This document shows, one piece after another, positions 9,698 to 17,639 of a stretch of DNA of 19,541 bases; within the stretch, counting starts at the first letter, position 1; each line of letters starts with the position of its first letter. The translations under genes and the position numbers were made by a program. The stretch is taken from contig JASCIV010000455.1 of the NCBI GenBank assembly GCA_030374735.1, positions 1 through 19,541 of the forward strand. Reading direction: 5' to 3'. The stretch is from Gracilaria caudata (lineage: Eukaryota > Rhodophyta > Florideophyceae > Gracilariales > Gracilariaceae). The notes under the pieces were generated by a model, which saw nothing but the letters and a program-made list of their open reading frames with translations, had not been told where the DNA came from and did not search any database.

Positions 9698-10013
9698 ATC
9701 ACTTTGTAACACCAACTATCCTCTAAGACAGGAGAGAGTTCGCACTTGACACGTCTCGAGTTCAAGGACGCACAGCGATAAGTTGGAAGGACATTTCCGT
9801 CGCTATTTGAAATGTGCAAGACATGTTCGGCTGGTCTAGCACCAGATAAGCACCTGAGCCAAAATCACTGAGCATCGCAGTATGCATCGGAAGGCGTGAT
9901 AGGGCTCACCCATAGAGAAAGATGCTTGGATTTCGTCACTATGAGCCCATGAAAGAGCATGGGAGCACAATTTTTGAAAACCGCCCCTGGATGTATACTC
10001 CCAGCAGTTCCTG
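9698..10013. other. Convergent 3' intergenic spacer
   Basis: 316 bp separate the stop codons of two convergent genes and must hold both 3' UTRs. I see no canonical AATAAA on either strand, no ATG-started frame of note and no strong hairpin. Confidence 0.6.
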
Positions 10014-11627
10014 TCACTGGAACTGGTAAAGCGTGTCATTCGAGCTTTTGATATTTTTATCAGCCTCGTTGTTAGTAAGCAATGGCTTTGTTTCGTTAGT
10101 GTCCCACATCCATTCTGTTGCTGTTGATACTTCGGCTAAATGAATCGGCGTGACAATAAGCTTCCATATCAAATAAAGAGACCATACACAAAGAAGGCAA
10201 ACGCTAAATGCCGCAAAGCACCCGAAAAGCAGATTGATGTCATTCACCATGTCATAGAAAACATACATATTTGCGGCGATCAAAAATGCACACGCCACAT
10301 ACCCTCCTGTTAACATCCTCTTGTCAATAACCTCGTTATGAGACATACGGTCAACACTGATCAAGAGCTTGAACATGGGAATGACAGCAAACGGAAGTGC
10401 AAGCGACAAGATTACTTGAGAAAGAACCACAAGTTTGTTAGCACTTCCCTCGCCAGCAGCCAGTGCTGCAGCAATAGCTGGTAGGATTGCAACTGCGCGA
10501 GTAGCAAGAACCACCATGGATGCCCGACGGCCTTGGATATTGAGAAATCCCTCACAGACGGCCTGACTCGCCAAAGCACCTGTAACAGTGGCTGCATGGC
10601 CACTACATAGTAGAGCAATCGCCCATGCTGTAGATGCAAACTTAGATCCCAAGATGGATGAAAGAAGAGCGCCGGCATCCTGGAGACCCATTTGAGATAT
10701 AGAGCGCAAACTCTCCTCAGGCAGTGCGGCAGTAATGGCAACGACGCAAGTGTTAATGAGGTACGTGGCGACGTATATGGCACCTGCTTCCACAGTGGCG
10801 TAACGACAGGCTCGCCGTAAATACCGCGTACTGCTTGGGATTTCCAAGGGAGATTCCGAGAGCATATCGTCTTTCTTGTTTCGATCGTGAATGAGCCAGC
10901 TATGTAAAAAAAGATTGTGCGCCATGACGACGCTTCCGAGTATGCCAACACCAAGTACGGCACCCTGTTGCGGGTTAGGTCCCAAAGTGGGTACCACGGA
11001 ACCCTGAATGATAGAAAAGATATCCGGACGAGATATGAAAAACTCGTAGAAGAGGCAAGCGGCCAGCAAAAAGAGTGACAACTCGATTACGACTTCCACT
11101 CTGGTCAAACCATTTTGCTGCAGGAACAAAACCAGCATTGTATCCAAGCCAGATAATATTATCCCTAACCACAGTGGCCAGTGAAACAAGAGCTGCAACG
11201 CGATAGCTGTGCCCACAACCTCGGCTATGTCAAACGCAATGACTGAAACTTCAGCCACAACAAAAAGGGATGTAGCCAGAAGACGGTCCTTCTTGTACGC
11301 ATGTGCTAGAAGCGTAGCCAGCGTTTTGCCCGAGCAAATAGTAAGATGGGCGACCAGCGACTGAAGCATCCATCCTAGAAGGCTGGAGAAAAGAATGACC
11401 CAAATCAAAGAATAGCGCACGGCATGGCCGGCCTGCAAGTCGAGCTCAAGATTTCCAGGGTCTATAGCGGCAACCGCAATAAGACAAGGAATGCCGAAGG
11501 CAGTGATAAACCCTGACAGCGAAGGCCGCCAGCCAACACTTTCGCCGGCCGTGGCTGTTCCCAGCTCATGTCGTCGAACCGCGTGCAGTGGCGGCTGCCA
11601 GTCACTACTTCCTTCGAACGACGGCAT
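10014..11627 (-). CDS. NRAMP-family divalent metal (Mn/Fe) transporter
   Basis: The protein has 537 residues, a usual NRAMP length, starting at an ATG. NRAMPs carry Mn2+ or Fe2+ with protons through a LeuT-fold membrane protein. The family signatures are present in order: TM1 DPGNLE at residues 56-61, giving the metal-binding Asp56 and Asn59; the TM4 motif DIAEVVGTAIAL near 133-144; TM6 MAHNLFLHS at 235-243; the TM10 motif GHAATVTGALASQ at 343-355; and LSLALPFAVIPMFK near 407-420. About eleven to twelve hydrophobic segments are visible, with a hydrophilic Ser/Asn-rich C-terminal tail. Two consensus positions differ: the usual MPHN is MAHN (Ala236), and the usual GQ of TM10 is GH (His344). The metal ligand Met235 and the His after it are kept. 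The membrane (plasma, vacuole or plastid) cannot be told from sequence. The gene is divergent from the ThiO gene. Confidence 0.95.
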   Translation of the reverse strand: MPSFEGSSDWQPPLHAVRRHELGTATAGESVGWRPSLSGFITAFGIPCLIAVAAIDPGNLELDLQAGHAVRYSLIWVILFSSLLGWMLQSLVAHLTICSGKTLATLLAHAYKKDRLLATSLFVVAEVSVIAFDIAEVVGTAIALQLLFHWPLWLGIILSGLDTMLVLFLQQNGLTRVEVVIELSLFLLAACLFYEFFISRPDIFSIIQGSVVPTLGPNPQQGAVLGVGILGSVVMAHNLFLHSWLIHDRNKKDDMLSESPLEIPSSTRYLRRACRYATVEAGAIYVATYLINTCVVAITAALPEESLRSISQMGLQDAGALLSSILGSKFASTAWAIALLCSGHAATVTGALASQAVCEGFLNIQGRRASMVVLATRAVAILPAIAAALAAGEGSANKLVVLSQVILSLALPFAVIPMFKLLISVDRMSHNEVIDKRMLTGGYVACAFLIAANMYVFYDMVNDINLLFGCFAAFSVCLLCVWSLYLIWKLIVTPIHLAEVSTATEWMWDTNETKPLLTNNEADKNIKSSNDTLYQFQ

Positions 11628-11968
11628 GTGAGCAAAAGCGTCAAGCCCAAGAGCTCCCCCTCACACAGCGCAAGATCTCGACGACAGCATGACGAAGGCA
11701 CGGCACACCCATTAAGACGAGCTACGCCCACCCCACCTCAAAAGCCGGACGTCTTCTGGTCGGGACACGCTGTAAATGATGCGTGGAGTCGAACGGACGC
11801 GAGGAGAACCGCCTACACACGTGTGCGCCGCCAGCACAAAACGGCAGCTGTGGGGAGTGTGTGCGAGATCAAATGCAGCGTGTTGCTTGCATCTTGGGCC
11901 ACGAAGCCCTTGGCACGCGCCTCTGTCGACAAGCCCTCCGCCCCGAACAGCTTGCGCGCGCGCCTTCG
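11628..11968. promoter_or_regulatory. Divergent (shared) promoter region of NRAMP and ThiO-like genes
   Basis: 341 bp lie between two head-to-head start codons (277 bp less if ThiO starts at the upstream in-frame ATG plus its leader). It contains the 10-bp palindrome CACACGTGTG at 11816-11825, whose core CACGTG is a G-box/E-box. No clear TATA box is seen. Use as a bidirectional promoter is inferred from the gene arrangement. Confidence 0.5.
11816..11825. promoter_or_regulatory. CACACGTGTG palindrome (G-box/E-box core)
   Basis: Perfect 10-bp palindrome roughly in the middle of the divergent intergenic region. CACGTG is the classic binding core of bHLH and bZIP factors. Assignment to a particular regulator is not possible. 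Confidence 0.4.
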
Positions 11969-13864
11969 ATGACGGCATTCAGCGTTCCGCCGTGCTCGCT
12001 TTCTACACGCCCCCGACGATCGGCCCTCCCCTGGATCCACACTCGCTCACGCAGACGTGCTTCGCCGCGCGCTAGTGCAACGCCAGATGTGGTCATCGTC
12101 GGGGCTGGCGCAGCGGGCCTTTCCACTGCCTTTGAGCTCGTTCAGCGCGGAGCCGCTGTTCGAGTTGTCACTGACTCAGAGCGTCGGCCCGCGGGTCTCG
12201 CCGCAGCGGGCATGCTTGCTCCGTACGCGGAGAAGCTTTCTCCGCCTTTATTACGTCTTGCACAAGAGTCGCTAAGTCTTTATCCTGCGTTTATCAACAA
12301 CCTGCAAGCTATTTCCGACCATGATGTACAATACGTGTCACGTTCTGACTTTCTTGTTCCCTTTTTCGACCACGCGGCTGGAGACGATCTCATACGCGGC
12401 GATGCTGTACGTCTCATAGAACCTGCGCTTAGTGACAAAGTTGTAGCTGTCCAACGTCATCCGCGTGACGCCAGCGTGGACAATCGCCGCTTGGTGCGTG
12501 CTCTTCGCGTCGCATGTGAGAAACTGGGCGTCGTGTTTGATGAGGTCCCGGTGCGCAAGATCATCGCTTCGCATGATGCCGCACATGTGGCCGCTCTTGA
12601 ACAGCAGAATGGAGAACGACTTCACGCCGCGCATTTCATAGTTGCAGCTGGAGCTTGGACCAAGAGCCTGTTACCCATGGTGCCAATTCGACCTGTAAAG
12701 GGCCAGATGATATCGCTTGTCCCCCCATCAACATCGCACCCTCTTCTGAACCATGTGCTTTATTCTTCAAAAGTTTATATCGTGCCAAAGAACAATTTCG
12801 GTGAATTCTACGTCGGCGCAACTGTTGAAAACTGTGGTTTCGACCATCGAAATACACCAGCAGGCTTGAAGCAGTTGATCGACAATGCCATCGAGCTGGT
12901 GCCAGCTATGGCCGACTACGAAGTCCGCGAGATGTGGGCTGGCTTTCGTCCAACCACACCAGATGAGAGTCCAATCTTCGGACGCTGCACGTTTGACAAC
13001 CTCAGCGTAGCCACCGGGTTTCACAGAAACGGTATCCTTCTTGCACCCGCTGGAGCGAAGATCGCTGCAGCTTACGCACTGGATCAAACAGCCCATTTGT
13101 CTTCAGAACTTCGTCACTTGGTGGGCGAATTCACTATCGAGCGGTTTTATCAGAACGATGTGAGCAAACCTGCACAAGCTTCTTCAACCCACGATCAATC
13201 ATTGGCAGCGGGAATAGCCGATAGTACCTTTGACGGCGGTATACCGAAATCATCGAAGACCGCCGAGGTGCATATAGAAAGAGAAATCAAGCTTTGGAAG
13301 GTCCTGCCGGACGGAACCAGCGAACCCGTCTATCCACCTGGATGGAAGGGGCCGAGGACCCCATCGCCCAAAAGGACTTCAGGAAATGACCCTACCGGCC
13401 AACATCAGCCATCCACGTTTCTACAACAAACGCCAACTGAGTTGGGGCCTAGTCAACATAGTGAGGAAAATACCTCCTCACAGCTAACTGAACCTGAAAA
13501 CCCTGAAAACATTAGCGCCGTGAATGACGCGTATGACGATATTCTTAATAAGCGAGGCCCAGATATGCACGACTCAATGTCAAAAGCTCTCGCTAAGAAC
13601 AGAGCTTTTGGACGAGAGCAATCCTCGCTACAAAGAGAAGATGGTCCAGTACTATCACTTAGTGAAGAGGAGGTACAAAGATACAACGCTGCGGCGGAAA
13701 TGGGTTATGAAGATATGCGAGAGTTGGAGAAATGCTTTGACCCGGAACATGAAAGCGCGATTGCAACAAGAGCAGAAGCAGAAGAATCAGATTCGAAAGA
13801 ATTTCAGCCACGAATTGTTGTCGGCGGCATAGAGTTTACGCCTCCCATAGTCCCGGGAAGTTGA
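11969..13864 (+). CDS. thiO: ThiO-like glycine oxidase (FAD), organelle-targeted, with a long C-terminal extension
   Basis: Glycine oxidase ThiO oxidises glycine to iminoglycine (dehydroglycine) with FAD and O2, supplying ThiG for the thiazole ring of thiamine. From the ATG at 11969 the protein has 631 residues. Residues 1-40 are rich in Ser, Arg and Pro with no acidic residue, like a plastid or mitochondrial transit peptide. The FAD-binding VGAGAAGLS follows (Gly45-Gly50), then AAAGMLAPYAE, IRPVKGQMISL, VGATVENCGFD, WAGFRPTTPDESPIFG (Arg327) and TGFHRNGILLAP (Arg353). Those two arginines match the carboxylate-binding pair of bacterial glycine oxidase. The oxidase ends near residue 393. Residues 394-631 are an extra, mostly disordered region with short ordered-looking parts (PVYPPGWKGPRTPSPKR; a helical stretch near the end; EFQPRIVVGGIEFTPP last). 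It does not look like ThiG. Another in-frame ATG at 11873 would add 32 residues; the frame is open back to a GTG at 11783. Confidence 0.9.
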   Translation: MTAFSVPPCSLSTRPRRSALPWIHTRSRRRASPRASATPDVVIVGAGAAGLSTAFELVQRGAAVRVVTDSERRPAGLAAAGMLAPYAEKLSPPLLRLAQESLSLYPAFINNLQAISDHDVQYVSRSDFLVPFFDHAAGDDLIRGDAVRLIEPALSDKVVAVQRHPRDASVDNRRLVRALRVACEKLGVVFDEVPVRKIIASHDAAHVAALEQQNGERLHAAHFIVAAGAWTKSLLPMVPIRPVKGQMISLVPPSTSHPLLNHVLYSSKVYIVPKNNFGEFYVGATVENCGFDHRNTPAGLKQLIDNAIELVPAMADYEVREMWAGFRPTTPDESPIFGRCTFDNLSVATGFHRNGILLAPAGAKIAAAYALDQTAHLSSELRHLVGEFTIERFYQNDVSKPAQASSTHDQSLAAGIADSTFDGGIPKSSKTAEVHIEREIKLWKVLPDGTSEPVYPPGWKGPRTPSPKRTSGNDPTGQHQPSTFLQQTPTELGPSQHSEENTSSQLTEPENPENISAVNDAYDDILNKRGPDMHDSMSKALAKNRAFGREQSSLQREDGPVLSLSEEEVQRYNAAAEMGYEDMRELEKCFDPEHESAIATRAEAEESDSKEFQPRIVVGGIEFTPPIVPGS

Positions 13865-13974
13865 AGCCCATGCTAGACTAGCAAGAACGTACTTATGCCC
13901 ATATCAAGACAAAACGACCGACAGTTAAGGAGTTATCATAAATCGCTATAAGTCAAGGCAATCGGCGCTTTTCA
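13865..13974. other. Short convergent spacer
   Basis: Only 110 bp lie between the ThiO stop and the stop of the C1D/Rrp47 gene, so the two 3' UTRs probably overlap as antisense transcripts. Nothing else is seen. Confidence 0.5.
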
Positions 13975-14904
13975 CTATTCTGATTTTCCATGATCGTCCT
14001 TGCTTCGTTTCCTTTTCTTCGCCTTCCGCTTCTCAGCGGAGGAAATGTCACTCTTTGATTTTCTTTTCTTGTTCTTGGCCCTCTCTTTGTCCTTATCAGA
14101 TTCCCTCTGCTCGTCCTTGTCTTCTTCAGCCTTAGACTTTTTTCGCTTCTTTTTGCCTCGATGTTTCTCTTTCTTATCCTTCTTTGTTTTTTTCTTATTC
14201 TTTCTTTCTTCGAAAGTTTGCGTTTTCGGTTCTGGTTCTTCATCCGCTACAGCTCTCTTGTCCTCCGCTTGAGGATCAGAGCCACCCTCGGTTTTGTCCT
14301 TAGAATCAATTTCGACGACATCCTCCCGTCGTTCATTTGCGTTGGCACCATTCCGCTCTTCGGATCGCTTAAGTTCCTCGGTCGAATTTCGCTTTTCCTC
14401 ACTTAAGCCTTTATCCATATCACGTGAAGAACTTTGAGCTTCTTGTTTGTATTCTAATCTCCCCTGCTTCCCCTGTAAGGCAAGAAGCAAATCGTCCTCT
14501 TCCGGAAACACTAAAGCTGCAAGCCTGGCGGCACTCTTCTTCGCATTTACAATGTGCTTTCGTCGATCGTAATTTGGCTTCGGTTTATGTTCTGTTGATT
14601 CGCCAGCTTCAACCTTTCTCATTCGCATAAAGGCATCTTGCACACGTGCAATTTCTTCTGCAACAGGATGGGTGGTTGGATCAATTCCTTGCGTACGAAG
14701 ATACATGCAAAATAGTGAATTGACTGCGTAGGCTAGTGATATATGCATTCGGGCTCTTGACATAGGGTCCAAGTCTTCTTCATTTCCTGCAGAACGAAGC
14801 GAATCTATCGCAGACAGAACAGGCCTCAGAGTGCGTTGTAGCTGTTCCAGTGCATAAGAGAATTTGGTGTATTGGAGCTGTGCTTGCTCATGCGAGCGTT
14901 GCAT
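13975..14904 (-). CDS. C1D/Rrp47 (Lrp1) family nuclear exosome cofactor with lysine-rich tail
   Basis: C1D/Rrp47 binds Rrp6 and the nuclear exosome and acts in rRNA, snoRNA and other RNA 3' processing; the Sas10/C1D domain is the Rrp6-binding part. From the ATG at 14904 the protein has 309 residues. The domain covers about residues 15-100, with the family hallmark DPMSRARMHISLAYAVNSLF (residues 46-65), then MYLRTQGIDPTTHPVAEEIARV. NYDRRKHIVNAKKSAARLAALVFPEE follows, then a 165-residue charged tail of Lys/Glu/Arg/Asp, the last 80 dominated by Lys and Arg clusters. Yeast Lrp1 also has a Lys-rich C-terminus that binds structured RNA, so RNA or nucleolar binding is a fair inference here. The frame is open upstream to a GTG at 15006, but the ATG at 14904 places the domain at the usual distance from the N-terminus. 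Several upstream out-of-frame ATGs exist. Confidence 0.88.
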   Translation of the reverse strand: MQRSHEQAQLQYTKFSYALEQLQRTLRPVLSAIDSLRSAGNEEDLDPMSRARMHISLAYAVNSLFCMYLRTQGIDPTTHPVAEEIARVQDAFMRMRKVEAGESTEHKPKPNYDRRKHIVNAKKSAARLAALVFPEEDDLLLALQGKQGRLEYKQEAQSSSRDMDKGLSEEKRNSTEELKRSEERNGANANERREDVVEIDSKDKTEGGSDPQAEDKRAVADEEPEPKTQTFEERKNKKKTKKDKKEKHRGKKKRKKSKAEEDKDEQRESDKDKERAKNKKRKSKSDISSAEKRKAKKRKRSKDDHGKSE

Positions 14905-15203
14905 GATGAGGTGTTTAAGATATCGCCAGTGGAAAAGTAAAATCGACGCGATAGTGATCGGCTTTGTCGGATGGTCAAGAAGGAAGCCTGGCTTTCTGTT
15001 GAACACATGCGCCTTTGTGTTTCGAGGAAATGTGACGTGGTTCGTCGGCGCAATCGCTCCTACGAATCGTGGGCTACGATACCAAATTATCTACTTTCCA
15101 ACATGATACCAAAAACCAAATTTTTGAGCTCGATAAGAGAATTTCATTCGTGGTTGCCAAGATTGCCGTTTCTTGTGCCCCACAGCAGCGTCGCTGAAAG
15201 CCA

Positions 15204-15209
15204 TATATA
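15204..15209 (-). promoter_or_regulatory. Possible TATA box for the C1D/Rrp47 gene
   Basis: TATATA within CTATATATGG on the minus strand, about 300 bp upstream of the ATG at 14904. The distance would imply a leader of some 270 nt, so the assignment is weak. Confidence 0.25.
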
Positions 15210-15302
15210 GCGACCAAGCACAAGATCATCGACGCTCGATACCATTGTAACCATCCGCTTTTTCCCAACTAGCTCCTGAAGTCACTCAGACGTTGCCTAC
15301 CA

Positions 15303-15321
15303 CCCTGCCGCGCGGGCAGGG
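15303..15321. repeat. GC-rich inverted repeat, 7-bp arms
   Basis: CCCTGCC, loop GCGCG, GGCAGGG: a perfect 7-bp stem that would be very stable as RNA. It lies between the 3' end of the small gene (stop at 15397) and the C1D promoter, so it could mark the 3' end of the upstream gene or a promoter element. Confidence 0.4.
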
Positions 15322-15396
15322 CTCGCGTCTTCTCTGCCACACGCCGCTCACTCGCACTACCCATTGCCATCAGTTGTTCTAATGAGTGCTTGTGCT

Positions 15397-15693
15397 TTAG
15401 GCATTGGTGCACGGCTTTGTATCTGCTTTGTGCGTGAGGAATGCGGACTCGTAGCCTTTCAATCCACGTGGTTTGAGCGCAGCTTCAGGATCAAGAAGCT
15501 CAACTAGTGCAGTGAAGAGAAGCTTTCCGGGATCTATGGCAAGCATAGATTGCAAATCTGCGCAGCCCATGGCGTAGTCTCCAGAATGCATGTCTTCGTA
15601 AACAAAGTACCGGAGGCTCCACCGTCCCTTCTCAAAACACATGAACGCATGCGTGCCGGTGGCATTTAACAACAGAATGCGCACGTATTGCAT
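15397..15693 (-). CDS. Small unrecognised protein (98 residues from ATG)
   Basis: From the ATG at 15693 the frame encodes 98 residues with protein-like composition: MQYVRILLLNATGTHAFMCF, then GRWSLRYFVYEDM, a Cys in MGCADLQSMLAIDPG, and LLFTALVELLDPEAALKPRG near the C-terminus. The alternating hydrophobic pattern suggests an alpha/beta fold; there is no membrane segment. I do not recognise the family. The frame stays open upstream to a TAA near 15810. A strong donor-like sequence follows an ATG at 15956 (ATGAG then GTGAGT); joining it to an acceptor ending at 15722 keeps the frame and adds eleven residues (MSSNSDRSEYW). So the gene may have a short first exon and a 230-nt intron. It lies upstream of, and in the same direction as, the C1D/Rrp47 gene, about 490 bp away, and has its own upstream region. 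Confidence 0.5.
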   Translation of the reverse strand: MQYVRILLLNATGTHAFMCFEKGRWSLRYFVYEDMHSGDYAMGCADLQSMLAIDPGKLLFTALVELLDPEAALKPRGLKGYESAFLTHKADTKPCTNA

Positions 15694-15975
15694 CCAATAC
15701 TCGGATCTATCCGAATTAGAACTTGGGGAATGTGAATCAAACGTGTTTGATTTATTTACGCCATCACAGGCCGAGGATGACAACAGCTGCAGGATGGGGG
15801 CAGATTACCCTTGTATGAACTTGTGGTTCCATCAATTTTAAAAACGGAACGCCACAGGATGCAAGCTGCCTCGCGGATAGAAAACGTTAGATGTTTCTGC
15901 ACGTCGTCGTGTGACGATCACAGAACTAAGTCCAGATACGCCTTGACTCACCTCATTTAAACAAGATGTTGTGCG

Positions 15976-16445
15976 CTAACTTCTTCTTTATTATGGTCTG
16001 TAGCCCCTAGTTTCGAGGCTCCAAGATAACAATCTACAGATAGCTTTCTCTCCTAAAAATGGCCAGTGCGCTAACATAAGCGACCCAACCCTCCCACTAT
16101 ATCCCCAATTCTACTTGCATCACACCGTCCAAAGACATCCGACAACTCGAGTGAGAAATCTGAAGAGGTCCTTTTTTAAGGTCGTTTTATCCAAACCATC
16201 TGCACCAACGCCGCCAAGTACAGTCGACATCTTGTGCCGCACAGCCTTTAAGTTTCTAGAGGCAAAGTCCCAGCTCCATTACTAAATTGAAGTAAAGCTT
16301 AAAGAATAACTTTTTCTTTTTTCGAAAGCCAAGCCAATGTGGGCCGCTCTGCTGACGACCTCAGAGGATGAACGAACTGGTACAAGGGATAGAAAAAGAT
16401 TTGAAAAGGCGACAAACGTTGGGAGCGAAATGCTCACGCAGAAGA
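15976..16445 (+). repeat. Diverged direct repeat family 1, copy 1
   Basis: It starts with TTCTTCTTTATTATGG, contains CTTTCTCTCCTAAAAATGGCC and GCGCTAACA about 70-100 bp later, and ends with GGAGCGAAATG (16422-16432) followed by ACGCAGA. The same ordered anchors recur in copy 2 with different spacing, which argues for a common ancestor rather than chance. Confidence 0.45.
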
Positions 16446-16612
16446 GACTGCCTTAGAGGTCTAGTGCTTTTTCGTAGAACAATGTAGTCACTAAGTGAGC
16501 GTAACACGGTTGTATATTTGCAGCCAGTTCCTAGGTTTTCTTGAGGACGTATTGTAGATTGTAGGGGGAAAGAAGCAGGCCCCTCGCGTTGCTAGGAATC
16601 AACATATGCGCT

Positions 16613-16697
16613 CATAATAAAGAAGAAGAAGAAAGCCAAGCATTGCTGTGGTTCATGTCGAATCAGATTTTGGACACTCTTCTCCTTCTTTATTATG
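16613..16697. repeat. 18-bp inverted repeat with 49-nt spacer
   Basis: CATAATAAAGAAGAAGAA at 16613-16630 and TTCTCCTTCTTTATTATG at 16680-16697 are reverse complements with one mismatch in 18. The right arm is also the left end of family 1 copy 2, so the structure may be a junction between oppositely oriented copies or a terminal inverted repeat. Confidence 0.6.
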
Positions 16698-16955
16698 GAA
16701 GCTGTGCTCTAATTCCTAACACAACTGAGCAGCACCTAAAGGCACTTCTCTCTCTTAAAAAGGCCGAGAATTCGACGTGGCGCTTCCGCTAACAGCTCTC
16801 TAAGACAACCTTCGTCATTACTGCGAGACACTCATTTTTGTGAAATGCGACAGGCCAACTAACACTTCTCGGGCACGTGCATCTCGCCTTCCCGTGGTGT
16901 GCCTGTCTCCGATCAACTTTTGCATGGTCGGAGCGAAATGAGAACGCAGACGGAT
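16677..16955 (+). repeat. Diverged direct repeat family 1, copy 2
   Basis: TCCTTCTTTATTATGG, then CTTCTCTCTCTTAAAAAGGCC, then CGCTAACA, then GGAGCGAAATG (16930-16940) followed by ACGCAGA: the same anchors in the same order as copy 1, about 190 bp shorter overall. Confidence 0.45.
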
Positions 16956-17272
16956 CTCCAACGGAGGCCAAAAACTACTGAAAGAAGAAGAACACTTCTC
17001 ACTGCCAAGCCTTTGTCAAAGGGCATCGCAAGACGGCGTGGTGAGAGTCCTTCGTTGCATTTGTGCCGCAGTCACACCGTCCCAGCTCTTACTCGTGACG
17101 AGTAACTCGTCCCTTAACTTGAGAGTCTTAAGAATGTACACTGCGTGTGCAGTCTGCACGTCTTCAGATAGTCTAATGAGGGATGAACGTTGTTTCGTGA
17201 GGTACACCACCTTTGGGTTACTTTCTTTTGCTGTTTTAGTTCATACTAAGGCACAGTACCTGCGTCATGCAA

Positions 17273-17560
17273 CACCAATCATCGTAGTCGTGTTTGATGT
17301 GAAGGAGCGACTACAGGCAAGAACACAGAAGAAGACACGGGTTCAGCACGAAATGCTGGGCTTGCTTGTAGCTTGCTTGCCTAGAGGGTTCCCACCGTTT
17401 ACTTGAGCTTCAGGTGCTCATATGCTTTGCCAATGTTGCTCTGTGCGCTTTGCCACGACGGGCGCTATCAAACCTCATAAACTGCATTGCATACAGTTCT
17501 CGCGTCCCTTGGCCACCACAGAGACCTTTACGAGCTTAGCTATCGGAACGTCAGCCATCA
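17273..17560 (+). repeat. Diverged direct repeat family 2, copy A
   Basis: Ordered anchors shared with copy B: CACCAA.CATC, TTTGATGT, GGCTTGCT, ACTTGCTTGC-like words, GAGCTTCAGG, GTTGCTCTGTGCGCTTTGCC, GCATTGCATA and TATCGGAACGTCA. Similarity covers nearly 290 bp with small gaps. Confidence 0.6.
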
Positions 17561-17639
17561 CCTGTGTCTTGCTTGTTGTCGAACACGGCGATCCGTTCTC
17601 ACAGTCATGTCAGTGATAATCAGCAGTTGGTACGGCGAC

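Larger units (their letters stand above)
14905..15396. other. Intergenic region upstream of C1D/Rrp47
   Basis: Contains the likely promoter of the C1D/Rrp47 gene, which reads leftwards. A TATATA core sits at 15204-15209 within CTATATATGG on the minus strand. A GC-rich hairpin is at 15303-15321. Between the TATA-like box and the start codon are minus-strand ATGs opening short frames, one of which overlaps the C1D start out of frame. Either transcription starts close to the gene or these act as upstream ORFs. Confidence 0.45.

Noticed and set aside
10412..10963. 183-residue minus-strand open frame inside the NRAMP gene
   Set aside because: A shadow frame; the overlapping frame carries all the NRAMP motifs.
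11783..11872. GTG-started N-terminal extension of ThiO
   Set aside because: Non-ATG starts are not expected in a eukaryotic nuclear gene. The in-frame ATG at 11873 remains a possible alternative to 11969.
14905..15006. GTG-started N-terminal extension of C1D/Rrp47
   Set aside because: Not an ATG, and the added sequence precedes the normal start of the family domain; treated as leader DNA.
16589..16792. 67-residue plus-strand frame
   Set aside because: Begins with TTG, lies inside the repeat family 1 region and its inverted repeat, and has no family features.
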